Positions 25,204 through 32,391 of a stretch of DNA of 49,272 nt are shown here, piece after piece. Source of the stretch: an uncultured Acidobacteriota bacterium (GTDB lineage: Bacteria > Acidobacteriota > Thermoanaerobaculia > UBA5066); the NCBI GenBank assembly GCA_903845115.1, contig CAIMWE010000005.1, forward strand, positions 1 to 49,272, given 5' to 3'. The notes beneath the pieces were generated by a model, which saw only the letters and a list, made by a program, of their open reading frames with translations, had not been told where the DNA came from and did no database searches. Every line of letters starts with the position of its first letter. Within the stretch, counting starts at the first letter, position 1. Position numbers and translations under genes: made by a program.

Positions 25204-25635
25204 ATGTGGGTACTCACGACCTTCGGGTTCTTCAGCGTTGTCCAGAAGCGGGATACGAAGCACCTGACCGTGTGGGCCCGGGTGCGATCGGACCTGGACC
25301 GGTTGCGAGCCCGGGACCCTGATCTCCGTGAACAGCCGGCACGAAACCCTCGCCGGGAAGCTCGCCACCTTGCTGGAGCGGTCGGAGATCCGGGATCTCG
25401 TGGACGTGAAGACCTTGATCGACGCCGGCGCCCGGGGGACCTCGAAGCCGGCCTTCGCGATGCGCCGAAGAAGGACGCTGGATTCTCTCCACTGACGCTG
25501 GCGTGGGTGCTGAGGGGCTTCGATCTCGGGCCGCCCGCCCGGGGGCTCGGGTGGGCCGAGAGCGAGGAGCGGGAGCTGAGCGCCTTCCGTGACTGGCTGG
25601 TAGAGCGGCTGACGGCCGGCGCCGCGCCGGGCTAA
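25204..25635 (+). pseudogene. Chimeric pseudogene: MWVLTTFGFFSVV protein start fused to AbiEii C terminus
   Basis: Residues from ATG 25204 (MWVLTTFGFFSVVQK, VWARVRSDLDRLRAR) match the start of a short hypothetical family. After about 25318 the better frame changes to ISVNSRHETLAGKLATLLER and SEIRDLVDVKTLIDAG, the C-terminal part of an AbiEii-type nucleotidyltransferase. Near 25430 it shifts back (DLEAGLRDAPKKDAGFSPLT, then FRDWLVERLTAGAAPG, TAA at 25633). The join and at least one frameshift make it non-functional. The AbiEii piece is distinct from the intact copy at 23293. Confidence 0.65.
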
Positions 25636-25687
25636 CGAGGCGCTACCTCGTCTGCCTCCCTCTTGCGGACCCCTGAACAGCTGCGAT

Positions 25688-26851
25688 TCAGGACCGAGAA
25701 ACGCTGAACGACACCCGTCTCGCCACCAGCTCCTCGAGAAGCCCTTCCGCGAACCCGTGGTCGACGTCCAGCGGGAGGGCGCTTCGCTGCGCCGCTTCCT
25801 CTACCTTCTCTCTCAGCGCCCCGGCCTCGTGGAGCAGTTCGTCGAACGTCATCGCCCCGTCGCGAATCGCGTTCAGCTCCTCGGCGTCCGGGCGGCGCAC
25901 CCGGAGCTCCCCCGATTCCAGCGCCTCCAGCCCCGTACGCATCAGCCGGAGAAGGTGCATCGCGTGCTTCGTGTCGTAGCCGTGCCGCCGTTCCAGGTCC
26001 GCCCTGACCGGATTCCGTCCGGCCTTCCACGCTTCGAACGCCTCCCAGTGCCTTGCAGCAGCCCGGTACCTTCTTTCCGCTTCCAGGGCCTCGGCCACGT
26101 CGCGGGGGAGGCCGAGCGCCTTCATCGCGACCGTCCGGAGTGCGGCGGGGCCGTCCATGTCGTCCAGGTGCCCGCTGAAGGCGTCCCTCCAGAATTCACC
26201 GAGCCGCTCCTCGACCGCGATCCGCGCCTCCTTCGGCAAGTCCACCGTCTCCAGCGCGTACGCCCGTACCTTCTCGGCCACCGCCTTCTCGATCCGGTCC
26301 CTGTCGTCGGGCGCCAGCGTCGGCCCGTCCGGGAGACCGAATTCGCGGCGACCTGGCCTCTGTCTCGGCGGGTTCAGCAGCCAGCCGCGATGCGTCTGGA
26401 TCCGCTTCAGTTGCGCCATGGCATAGCCCAGGAAGGTCTGCCGGACTTTCATCGTCAGAAACCGGTGTCGTTCTTGGTGGAGGCGCCGCCAGGTCGGGGT
26501 CTCGAAGAGCCAGTCGTTCTCGTCTGCGAAGAGGATCTCCAGGGCATTCGGGTTGGCCGCGGCGCAGAGGCCCACGAACTTCGCCACGTCGAAGAGGACG
26601 CACTCCGTCTTCACCGCAAGCCCGGCCGCCGCGGACGGGTGCCTCTCCAGTCTGGGTCGGATGTGGTTCCAGAGCGCCCCCTCGACGATCCCCTGGAACT
26701 CCTCGACCCGGCGGAACGGGGAGATCCGGTCCCTGAGGGGCACGATCCAGACTCCACGCAGGTCCACGTCCGATCCGGCCCGTGACGTTCCGTGGGCCTG
26801 GCTGCCGGCCAGCGTCACGAAGATCGTTTCGCGAGGGACGTCGAGCGTCAT
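25688..26851 (-). CDS. RlaP-family nucleotidyltransferase, copy 1
   Basis: A 387-residue protein of the Pol-beta-superfamily group that includes RNA-ligase-associated polymerases (PF10127). The catalytic motif is LAGSQAHGTSRAGSDVDLRG, with Asp28 and Asp30. Later ANPNALEILF and HRFLTMKVRQTFLGYAMAQL, then DTKHAMHLLRLMRTGLEAL, are the typical helical part. It transfers a nucleotide to an unknown acceptor; the family name comes from its link to RNA repair. ATG 26851 overlaps the stop of copy 2 by ATGA, so it is the last gene of a coupled four-gene operon. Confidence 0.88.
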   Translation of the reverse strand: MTLDVPRETIFVTLAGSQAHGTSRAGSDVDLRGVWIVPLRDRISPFRRVEEFQGIVEGALWNHIRPRLERHPSAAAGLAVKTECVLFDVAKFVGLCAAANPNALEILFADENDWLFETPTWRRLHQERHRFLTMKVRQTFLGYAMAQLKRIQTHRGWLLNPPRQRPGRREFGLPDGPTLAPDDRDRIEKAVAEKVRAYALETVDLPKEARIAVEERLGEFWRDAFSGHLDDMDGPAALRTVAMKALGLPRDVAEALEAERRYRAAARHWEAFEAWKAGRNPVRADLERRHGYDTKHAMHLLRLMRTGLEALESGELRVRRPDAEELNAIRDGAMTFDELLHEAGALREKVEEAAQRSALPLDVDHGFAEGLLEELVARRVSFSVSRS

Positions 26852-27648
26852 TGTTCGGCCCCCCTCTGGGGCTCCAGCCTCAGGCGGATCACGAAGTCCT
26901 CGAGGGCTGCCCTGGAGGTAGGTTCGTCGGGAAGACGACTCGAGGCATGGGCTGCCGTCAGGGTCTCCTCGAGCCGGTCGAGCCGAATGTCGTGGTGGGC
27001 GACCTCTCCCGGCTCCAGGGCCATCCGCTCACTACCTGACCGCTTCCGTTCCACGAGATCCGGCACCTCGGGCTCACCAAGCAGTTCCGCCAGCCGCAGG
27101 ACGTTCGCTTCGACCTCACCCGTTCTCATGAGGTGGATGCCGGTGAGAAGGACACGGTAGGCATAGAGAAGGTGTTTCACGCTCGGCCCGGGTTCATGGA
27201 GGCGCTGACGCCTTCCCCGGGCGAACCCCTGATAGTGGCGGACGGTCGGCCGCGTGACGCAGCCCCGACCCAGTTCGCGGAGCTCCGCGAAGGCAGCCGT
27301 CGAGACCACGACCAGGGGCGAAAAGAGCTGCTCCAGGACGTACCCGTTGTGGCTCACGAGCAAACGGGCGAACTTCCTGAGGTCGTGTGCCACCCAGTCG
27401 AGGTCGTACCGCCCCTTCTCCGAGAGTGTGATCGTCTCCTCCGCCGTCCGGAGTCCCAGCACTTCCCGGATGTCGAGGACGAAGGCGCCCCGCAGGTCGA
27501 CGTCGCTGTCGGGAGAAGCGAAGCCGTACAGGTGCGCGCCGCTCACGGTCGCGAAGACCAGGCGCGGGGAACGCCGCACGACCTCCGCCAGGAACTTTCG
27601 ATCCAGCAGTCTCCAGACGTCTGAAACCGGGTCGTCGGGCGGAGCCAT
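26848..27648 (-). CDS. RlaP-family nucleotidyltransferase, copy 2
   Basis: A 266-residue paralogue-like relative of copy 1. The motif is TVSGAHLYGFASPDSDVDLRG, with Asp49 and Asp51. ALRxxA-type helices follow (VLEQLFSPLVVV, SVKHLLYAYRVLLTGIHLMRTG, EANVLRLAELLG). It is shorter than copy 1 and has a G-A-x-x-Y-G version of the motif. The ATG at 27648 follows AGGGA at a good distance; ATG 27654 overlaps the VapC stop as ATGA and is the alternative. Either way translation is coupled to the PIN toxin gene upstream and to copy 1 downstream. Confidence 0.86.
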   Translation of the reverse strand: MAPPDDPVSDVWRLLDRKFLAEVVRRSPRLVFATVSGAHLYGFASPDSDVDLRGAFVLDIREVLGLRTAEETITLSEKGRYDLDWVAHDLRKFARLLVSHNGYVLEQLFSPLVVVSTAAFAELRELGRGCVTRPTVRHYQGFARGRRQRLHEPGPSVKHLLYAYRVLLTGIHLMRTGEVEANVLRLAELLGEPEVPDLVERKRSGSERMALEPGEVAHHDIRLDRLEETLTAAHASSRLPDEPTSRAALEDFVIRLRLEPQRGAEQ

Positions 27649-27650
27649 CG

Positions 27651-28019
27651 TCATTTCCCTGCCGCCTCCATCCGGGTGTCCAGGGTGGCGAGTGGGGCCT
27701 TCAGCGTGCGGGCCAGCCAGAGGTAGGCCGCGTCGTAGGCGGTCACGTTCCTCTCGATGGCGACTTCCAGGACGGCGTCGTGGTCCACGTCGACGTGGCG
27801 GATGTCCAGGTCCATCGCCACGCGGAGCGCGCGGGCGATCAGGTCCGCCTGCCTGGGGGCACGGCGCGCCTTCTTCCACGCGATGTTCGTGACCTCGTAG
27901 CGCAGGAGGGCGGGGGCCACGAGCTCGTCGTCCCCGAGCAGCCTCGCCGCGCGATCGGCGTCCGGCTCGCCGAACACGATCGCCGCGATGACGGACGCGT
28001 CGACGACCTTAACGGGCAT
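27651..28019 (-). CDS. VapC-type PIN-domain ribonuclease toxin
   Basis: A 122-residue PIN protein. Acidic residues appear in order: VVDASVIAAIVFGE (Asp7), LRYEVTNIAW (Glu), TAYDAAYLWLA (Asp) and LATLDTRM (Asp), so the metal site is complete. VapC toxins cut tRNA or rRNA. The gene overlaps the antitoxin gene by 11 bases upstream and its stop overlaps the next gene's first ATG. This makes it the second of four coupled minus-strand genes. Confidence 0.92.
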   Translation of the reverse strand: MPVKVVDASVIAAIVFGEPDADRAARLLGDDELVAPALLRYEVTNIAWKKARRAPRQADLIARALRVAMDLDIRHVDVDHDAVLEVAIERNVTAYDAAYLWLARTLKAPLATLDTRMEAAGK

Positions 28020-28233
28020 CGCGCATCTGGCGGAGGATGCGGACGGAGTCGCCCCTCGTCGTCAGGCCCAGCGCGCGGACGCGCTCCATCGCGTCGCGGG
28101 GGCTCAGTCTCGGGGCGGCGGCCTCCTCTAGGATCACCATCAGCTCGCCCTGCAGCGACCGCCGGTTGCGCTCGGCGCGCTCGCGCAGCCGTTGGGCGAG
28201 CTCCTCGGGGACGTTCTTGACGGACAGGTTCAC
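28009..28233 (-). CDS. FitA/VapB ribbon-helix-helix antitoxin
   Basis: A 74-residue antitoxin. NLSVKNVPEELAQRLRERAE is followed by RNRRSLQGELMVILEEA, the ribbon-helix-helix of FitA-like antitoxins, then a flexible tail (GDSVRILRQMRDAR) that would occupy the VapC site. An upstream ATG (28281) lies above the -10 box at 28261-28266, so GTG 28233 is preferred; CTG 28239 is closer to GGAGG (28245-28249) and also possible. It is the first gene of the operon and a likely autorepressor. Confidence 0.85.
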   Translation of the reverse strand: MNLSVKNVPEELAQRLRERAERNRRSLQGELMVILEEAAAPRLSPRDAMERVRALGLTTRGDSVRILRQMRDAR

Positions 28234-28260
28234 GGACAGGGGCGCCTCCAGAACGGATCC

Positions 28261-28266
28261 ATTATA
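28261..28266 (-). promoter_or_regulatory. Consensus -10 box of the VapBC-RlaP operon
   Basis: TATAAT on the minus strand, with CTGACA at 28281-28286 as a possible -35 at a short 14-base spacing. It places the transcript start near 28254, just before GGAGG and the GTG start, and argues against the upstream ATG. Confidence 0.55.
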
Positions 28267-28304
28267 GCTCCGCTCCCGCATGTCAGGCCTGGGAAGGCCG
28301 CGAG

Positions 28305-28688
28305 CTACGGGAGCCGTGGAGAGAGGGACGCGGCGTTCGCGCGGTACACGGTCCGGAGTGGCTCGTTGATCGGGAGGTTCAGGAATCGCTCGAGCTGAAG
28401 CGACAGGCTCGGGATGCCCTGCTCGGAGGCGGGGAGGACGGCGCCCGTCCGGACGAGGTCGCTGGCCCGGTCGTTCATCCCCCTGAGAAGGGCCACCCGG
28501 AGCGGGGTCCCGTAGGTCGTCGTCGACTTCCGGAGCAGCTCGGGGGTCCGGTGCGCGGCGGAGTAGATGGCCGCGGCGACTCCGGCCTGGTCGTCCCCGG
28601 GGGTCGTCACGATGGTCCAGACGAGGGGATTCCCGGACCGGGCCCGGTCGTCGGGGAGGGTGACCCGCAGTCTGGCGACCTCCGCCAT
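28305..28688 (-). CDS. Hypothetical protein, possibly N-terminally truncated
   Basis: A 127-residue protein I cannot assign. It has good coding character (ARLRVTLPDDRARSGNPLVW, VTTPGDDQAGVAAAIYSAAH, SLQLERFLNLPINEPLRTVY). The protein-like frame continues about 10 codons upstream of ATG 28688 (EEQAGDAKLDW) to an in-frame TGA with no start codon in between, so the gene may have lost its 5' end and restarted at the internal ATG. No membrane segment is present. Confidence 0.6.
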   Translation of the reverse strand: MAEVARLRVTLPDDRARSGNPLVWTIVTTPGDDQAGVAAAIYSAAHRTPELLRKSTTTYGTPLRVALLRGMNDRASDLVRTGAVLPASEQGIPSLSLQLERFLNLPINEPLRTVYRANAASLSPRLP

Positions 28689-28827
28689 CCAGTCGAGCTT
28701 CGCGTCGCCCGCCTGCTCCTCTCTCGCTCCCCGAACGGGCGGTGAAGGTCCCGGCCGACGGAGATAGTTGAGAAGTCAAGCCTGGCATCCCTCTCCCCCG
28801 CGGTCCGGGGGGCTTAACATTTCAGCC

Positions 28828-29412
28828 GTGAGGCGGCCCCTTCCGTTCCTTGGCTGTCTTCTCCTGGCCGCGGCTCTCGGCGGGTGCTGGAGCTACGTCT
28901 CTCCCGAGGCCCGGACGCGGTTCACGGAACGCCAGGGCCGATTCACCGTGACCGTCTACCCGGTGAACGTCGCCTGCGGCGGGAAGCCCACCGTCGGCGA
29001 CTTCCGGCTGGGGGACGACCTTGCGGCGTGGCTGAACGCTCAGGGCATCGCCGACGCGCGGCCCGGCAGGCCTGGCGCGCGGGTCCCGGTGAAGTGGGGG
29101 TACAACCAGGCGAAGATGGCGGAGCAGAGCGCAAGGGCGTTCGGTGCGTGGGTCCAGCAGGCCAACCTGACGACGGACTACGCCCTGCTGGCCGAGATCC
29201 TCTGCAATCCCGACGAGACGAAGGTGATCGGGGTGCACTTCTCCCTCGCGGAGAAGTCGGGTCTGGTGGCGGCGGGAGGGTTGACCAACTCTCACTGGGA
29301 CGAGTTCAAGGAGGTCGACCCTGTCGATCGGCAGGGCGGGCTGACCGTGCTCAAGAAGATGATCCTGAAAGGTCTTGCGACCGAAACGACGTCGCGAGGG
29401 GGAGTTCGATGA
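28828..29412 (+). CDS. Lipoprotein of unknown function
   Basis: A 194-residue protein with a lipoprotein signal: RRPLPFLGCLLLAAALGGC has the lipobox LGGC, so Cys20 would be lipidated. The mature part is soluble (FTVTVYPVNVACGG, RLGDDLAAWLNAQG, DYALLAEILCNPDE, TVLKKMILKGLAT). The pattern of a small periplasmic lipoprotein with a conserved Cys is seen but no known domain. GTG 28828 is the start that best exposes the signal. It overlaps the next gene by ATGA, so both are one operon. Confidence 0.75.
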   Translation: MRRPLPFLGCLLLAAALGGCWSYVSPEARTRFTERQGRFTVTVYPVNVACGGKPTVGDFRLGDDLAAWLNAQGIADARPGRPGARVPVKWGYNQAKMAEQSARAFGAWVQQANLTTDYALLAEILCNPDETKVIGVHFSLAEKSGLVAAGGLTNSHWDEFKEVDPVDRQGGLTVLKKMILKGLATETTSRGGVR

Positions 29413-29831
29413 ACAAGGCTCCGGTCTGGTTCACCGTGATCGTGGTCGTGGCCCTGCTCTGGAACGTGGCCGGGCTCCTGGCCGTCCTTGCAGACCTGCG
29501 CCTGACGGCGGCCGACATCGCCGCCCTGCCGGTCCAGCAGCAGGAGCTCTACAAGGCCCGCCCGATCTGGTCGGTCGCGGCCAGCGTCGTCGCCGTGCTC
29601 GGCGGCACACTCGGCTGCCTCAGCCTCCTGCTCCGGAAACGGTGGGCGCTCAACCTGCTTTACGCGTCGCTGGCCGGCGTCGTCCTCCAGGACGTCGGCC
29701 TCTTCGTCGTGGCCGGCGCGGCGAAGGTCCGGGACCCGGTCCCCTTCGTCCTGCAGGGCCTGGTCCTCGTGGTGGCCGTGGGCCTGATCGCGCTCGGCCG
29801 GCTGGCCGCGCGCCAGTCGTGGCTCTCGTAG
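29409..29831 (+). CDS. Four-helix small membrane protein
   Basis: A 140-residue inner-membrane protein with about four hydrophobic helices (PVWFTVIVVVALLWNVAGLL, ASVVAVLGGTLGCLSLLL, LNLLYASLAGVVLQDVGLFV, VLQGLVLVVAVGLIALG). It is typical of small sugar-transporter-like or DoxX-like unknowns. The ATG at 29409 overlaps the lipoprotein stop. A role together with the lipoprotein is likely but unknown. Confidence 0.8.
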   Translation: MNKAPVWFTVIVVVALLWNVAGLLAVLADLRLTAADIAALPVQQQELYKARPIWSVAASVVAVLGGTLGCLSLLLRKRWALNLLYASLAGVVLQDVGLFVVAGAAKVRDPVPFVLQGLVLVVAVGLIALGRLAARQSWLS

Positions 29832-29923
29832 TGCCTGGCGGCACGGTCCGCGGGGGTGGCGAGCCGGGGCCCGGCCCGATGCCGTGCCGCGCCCGACGGT
29901 ATTCCCCGTAGTAGGCTCGTTCA

Positions 29924-30604
29924 ATGCGCATGCCGCTCGCCGGACGCCGGATCCTCGTCACGCAGTGCAGGGAGTTCATGGGCCCCCCGCTGTGCGAGGT
30001 CCTGGCGGAGCACGGCGCGGAGGTCGTCGCCGACCCGCGCCCCCTCGCGGAACCGTCCGCCGCCGCCCAGCTGGTGCGGGAGACCGGCCGGATCGACGTC
30101 CTGGTGGCGAACCTGGCCCTCCGGGCCCCCACGACCGCCGTCGCGGAGGTGTCCGAGGCGGAGTGGCGCGAGGTCTTCGCCGCGCTGGTCGATCCGCTCC
30201 CCCGGCTCTTCGCCGCCGTCCTTCCGGAGATGACCGCCAGGCGGCAAGGCAAGATCCTCGTCATCGGGAGCGCGTCGGCCCTGAGGGGGATGAAGCGCGC
30301 GTCCACCTACAGCGCGGCTCGTGGCGCGCAGCTCTCCTACGTGCAGGCGGTCGGCGTGGAGGTGGCCCCGCACAACGTGCAGGTGAACGCGATCGCCCAG
30401 AACTTCGTCGACAACCCGACCTACTTCCCGCCGGAGGTGCAGGCGAACCCCCGGTTCCAGGAGAGGCTGCAGCGCGAGGTGCCCCTGGGCCGGCTGGTCT
30501 CCGCCCGCGAGGACGTGGAGTTCGCGGCCTACCTGTGCAGCGATGCCGCCAGCTGCTTCGTCGGCCAGGTCTTCCCGGTGTGCGGCGGGTGGGTGACGAG
30601 GTGA
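29924..30604 (+). CDS. Short-chain dehydrogenase with halohydrin-dehalogenase-like S-Y-R triad
   Basis: A 226-residue SDR-fold protein. The usual glycine-rich NAD(P) motif is replaced by VTQCREFMGPPLCEVL, and the catalytic segment is GSASALRGMKRASTYSAARGA, Ser...Tyr-x3-Arg instead of Tyr-x3-Lys. NFVDNPTYFPPEVQANPRF, then PLGRL and FVGQVFPVCGG, match the halide-pocket side of halohydrin dehalogenases. Such enzymes convert vicinal halohydrins to epoxides and do not need NAD. The exact substrate is unknown, and a non-dehalogenase divergent SDR is possible. It is a single gene with no clear ribosome site at ATG 29924. Confidence 0.85.
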   Translation: MRMPLAGRRILVTQCREFMGPPLCEVLAEHGAEVVADPRPLAEPSAAAQLVRETGRIDVLVANLALRAPTTAVAEVSEAEWREVFAALVDPLPRLFAAVLPEMTARRQGKILVIGSASALRGMKRASTYSAARGAQLSYVQAVGVEVAPHNVQVNAIAQNFVDNPTYFPPEVQANPRFQERLQREVPLGRLVSAREDVEFAAYLCSDAASCFVGQVFPVCGGWVTR

Positions 30605-30675
30605 CCGGGTGGGGGGCGACGAACGGGCTTCACCCTGCGGCGTTTCCAGGCCCCGGGCGGCTTGGAAGACGCCCT

Positions 30676-31239
30676 CTACGACAACACCGTCGACGTGAAC
30701 CCTGAGAATCTGGACGACGTGGTGGTGGCCGGGAACGCGAACGACACCGTCCTCTGGCCGGACTCGGTGGCGAGCTCCACGCGTCTCCTCGAGGTCCCCT
30801 GGACGGGGAAGGTCTTCCGCTCGCTCGACGGCAGCGCCCGAGAGAAGGCGAGCGTGACGCCCTGTCGGTCGCGGCAGACCCGGTCCATCCAGCCGAACAG
30901 CTCCTCGAGGTCGTAGTCGCCTCCGTGACCCTGAGCCCAGGGGAGAAGGAAGTCGACCTCCGCACCGCTGTTAGCCAACCAGGCGGCGAGGATGGTGGGA
31001 ATCGCTAGGGAGGTGTCCCGGTCGACGGTGCCGTGACGGATCCGCCAGTGCCTGGCGACGGTGGTGCCCTTCGCTCCTATGTAGCGGATCGGGTTCATCA
31101 GCTTGACGACGCCGGCATCGGCCAGCTTCCCGGCGTTGGAGATGGTCGATCTTGCCAGGCCGGGAGGTATCCCTCGTTTCTGCCTCCGCGCCGATCGAAA
31201 GGCGGGGACCCGATGCCTTGACAAAGATGCGATCTGCAT
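30676..31239 (-). pseudogene. C-terminal remnant of a subtype B tannase / feruloyl esterase
   Basis: Within this frame, about residues 35-125 read LMNPIRYIGAKGTTVARHWRIRHGTVDRDTSLAIP and then FLLPWAQGHGGDYDLEELFGWMD (each piece only partly quoted), the C terminus of subtype B tannase with the conserved RIRHG and catalytic His region. The N-terminal two thirds with the active serine are absent, and both ends of the frame are unrelated in character. It is most likely a decayed fragment that happens to remain open. The region also precedes the promoter at 31218 on the other strand. Confidence 0.6.
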
Positions 31240-31246
31240 ATATGTT
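31218..31246 (+). promoter_or_regulatory. Near-consensus promoter of the SPFH cassette
   Basis: TTGACA at 31218-31223, a 17-base spacer and TATGTT at 31241-31246 form a strong sigma-70 promoter in an AT-rich patch, 80 bases before the SPFH start. The palindrome CATATATG at 31237-31244 overlaps the -10. Confidence 0.75.
31237..31244. promoter_or_regulatory. CATATATG palindrome, copy 1
   Basis: This 8-base palindrome (in GCATATATG) overlaps the -10 box. The same 9 bases occur before the Nudix regulator gene at 33318-33326. In such GC-rich DNA the repetition suggests an operator, possibly for the NrtR-like regulator of this cassette. Confidence 0.4.
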
Positions 31247-31325
31247 AATTGTAGATAAGTGGTCGGGCCAGGTCGGACCCGATCACCGCCACCCCGGCAA
31301 GAGCCGGGAGAACAGGAGCGACGAC

Positions 31326-32390
31326 ATGGCAGAGATCCGTTCCTATCCTTTCTTCCGTCACGTGCGCGCGGACGCGAGCTCCTTCGTGCTCCACTACCGC
31401 GGGACGCGCCTCCGCCACTCCGGGCGGGGGCTGGCCTTCTGGTTCCGCCCCCTCGAGGACAGCGTGGCCGAGATCCCGGCCGACGACCGGGAGCTGGCCC
31501 TCGTGATCCACGGCCGCAGCGCCGACTTCCAGGACGTCAGCGTCCAGGGACTGGTCACCTACCGGGTGCTGGATCCCGCGAAGCTGGCCGAGCGAGTGGA
31601 CTTCACGGTGGACCCGAGGACCGGCGTCTTCCTTCGCCAGCCGCTGGAGAAGATCGCCCAGTTCGTGTCGCAGCTCGCCCAGCAGCACGCGGCCGACTTC
31701 ATCGCCCAGGCGCCCGTCCGCCAGATCCTCACGGAGAACCAGGCGCGCATCCGCTCCCTGGTCGAGGAGGGGCTCGCGCGGGACGCCCAGCTGGAGGCGA
31801 TGGGCCTCGCGATCCTGGGGGTCCGGATCATCTCCGTGAAACCGTGCCCGGACCTGGAGAAAGCCCTCGAGGCGCCGATGCGGGAGAAGATCAAGCAGGA
31901 GGCGGACGAGGCCGCCTTCGGCCGGCGCGCGATGGCCGTGGAGAAGGAGCGGGCCATCCAGGAGAACGAGCTCCAGAACCGCATCGAGCTCGCGAAGCGG
32001 GAAGAGCAGCTGATCGGGCAGCAGGGCCAGAACGAACGGCGCAAGGCCGAGGAGATCGTGGAAGCGCAGCACGTCACCCTCGCGGAGGAGGTGCGGGCCC
32101 AGTCCCTCAGGGCCGAGGCCGCCGCGAAGGCCGAACGGATGCGCTTCGAGGCAGAGGCGGAAGGGATCCGGGCGGTGGAGGGCGCCAGGGTGGAGGCCGA
32201 GCGGGAGCGGCTGGAGGCCCAGGCCAAGCTGCCCACGGGGATCATGGTGGGGCTGGCCCTGCGGGAGCTGGCGGGCAAGCTCCGTCGCATCGACCACCTC
32301 AACCTGGGTCCAGACCTGATCGGGCCGGCCTTCGTGAACCTGCTGGAGGCCGGAACGCAGAAGCTGGAATCGGGCACGAGAGGCAAGTGA
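31326..32390 (+). CDS. SPFH/band-7 domain protein
   Basis: A 354-residue protein of the SPFH (stomatin/prohibitin/flotillin) type. The N-terminal part has HYRGTRLRHSGRGLAFWFRP. The SPFH core follows (about 60-190: LVIHGRSADFQDVSVQGLVT, VRQILTENQARIRSLVEEGL, MGLAILGVRIISVKP), then a long charged coiled coil (about 200-310) with repeated E/A/K/R heptads. It lacks an obvious N-terminal membrane helix, so it may be soluble or peripheral. GGAG lies 9 bases before ATG 31326. Its stop is 1 base before the start of the next gene. Confidence 0.88.
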   Translation: MAEIRSYPFFRHVRADASSFVLHYRGTRLRHSGRGLAFWFRPLEDSVAEIPADDRELALVIHGRSADFQDVSVQGLVTYRVLDPAKLAERVDFTVDPRTGVFLRQPLEKIAQFVSQLAQQHAADFIAQAPVRQILTENQARIRSLVEEGLARDAQLEAMGLAILGVRIISVKPCPDLEKALEAPMREKIKQEADEAAFGRRAMAVEKERAIQENELQNRIELAKREEQLIGQQGQNERRKAEEIVEAQHVTLAEEVRAQSLRAEAAAKAERMRFEAEAEGIRAVEGARVEAERERLEAQAKLPTGIMVGLALRELAGKLRRIDHLNLGPDLIGPAFVNLLEAGTQKLESGTRGK

Positions 32391-32391
32391 G

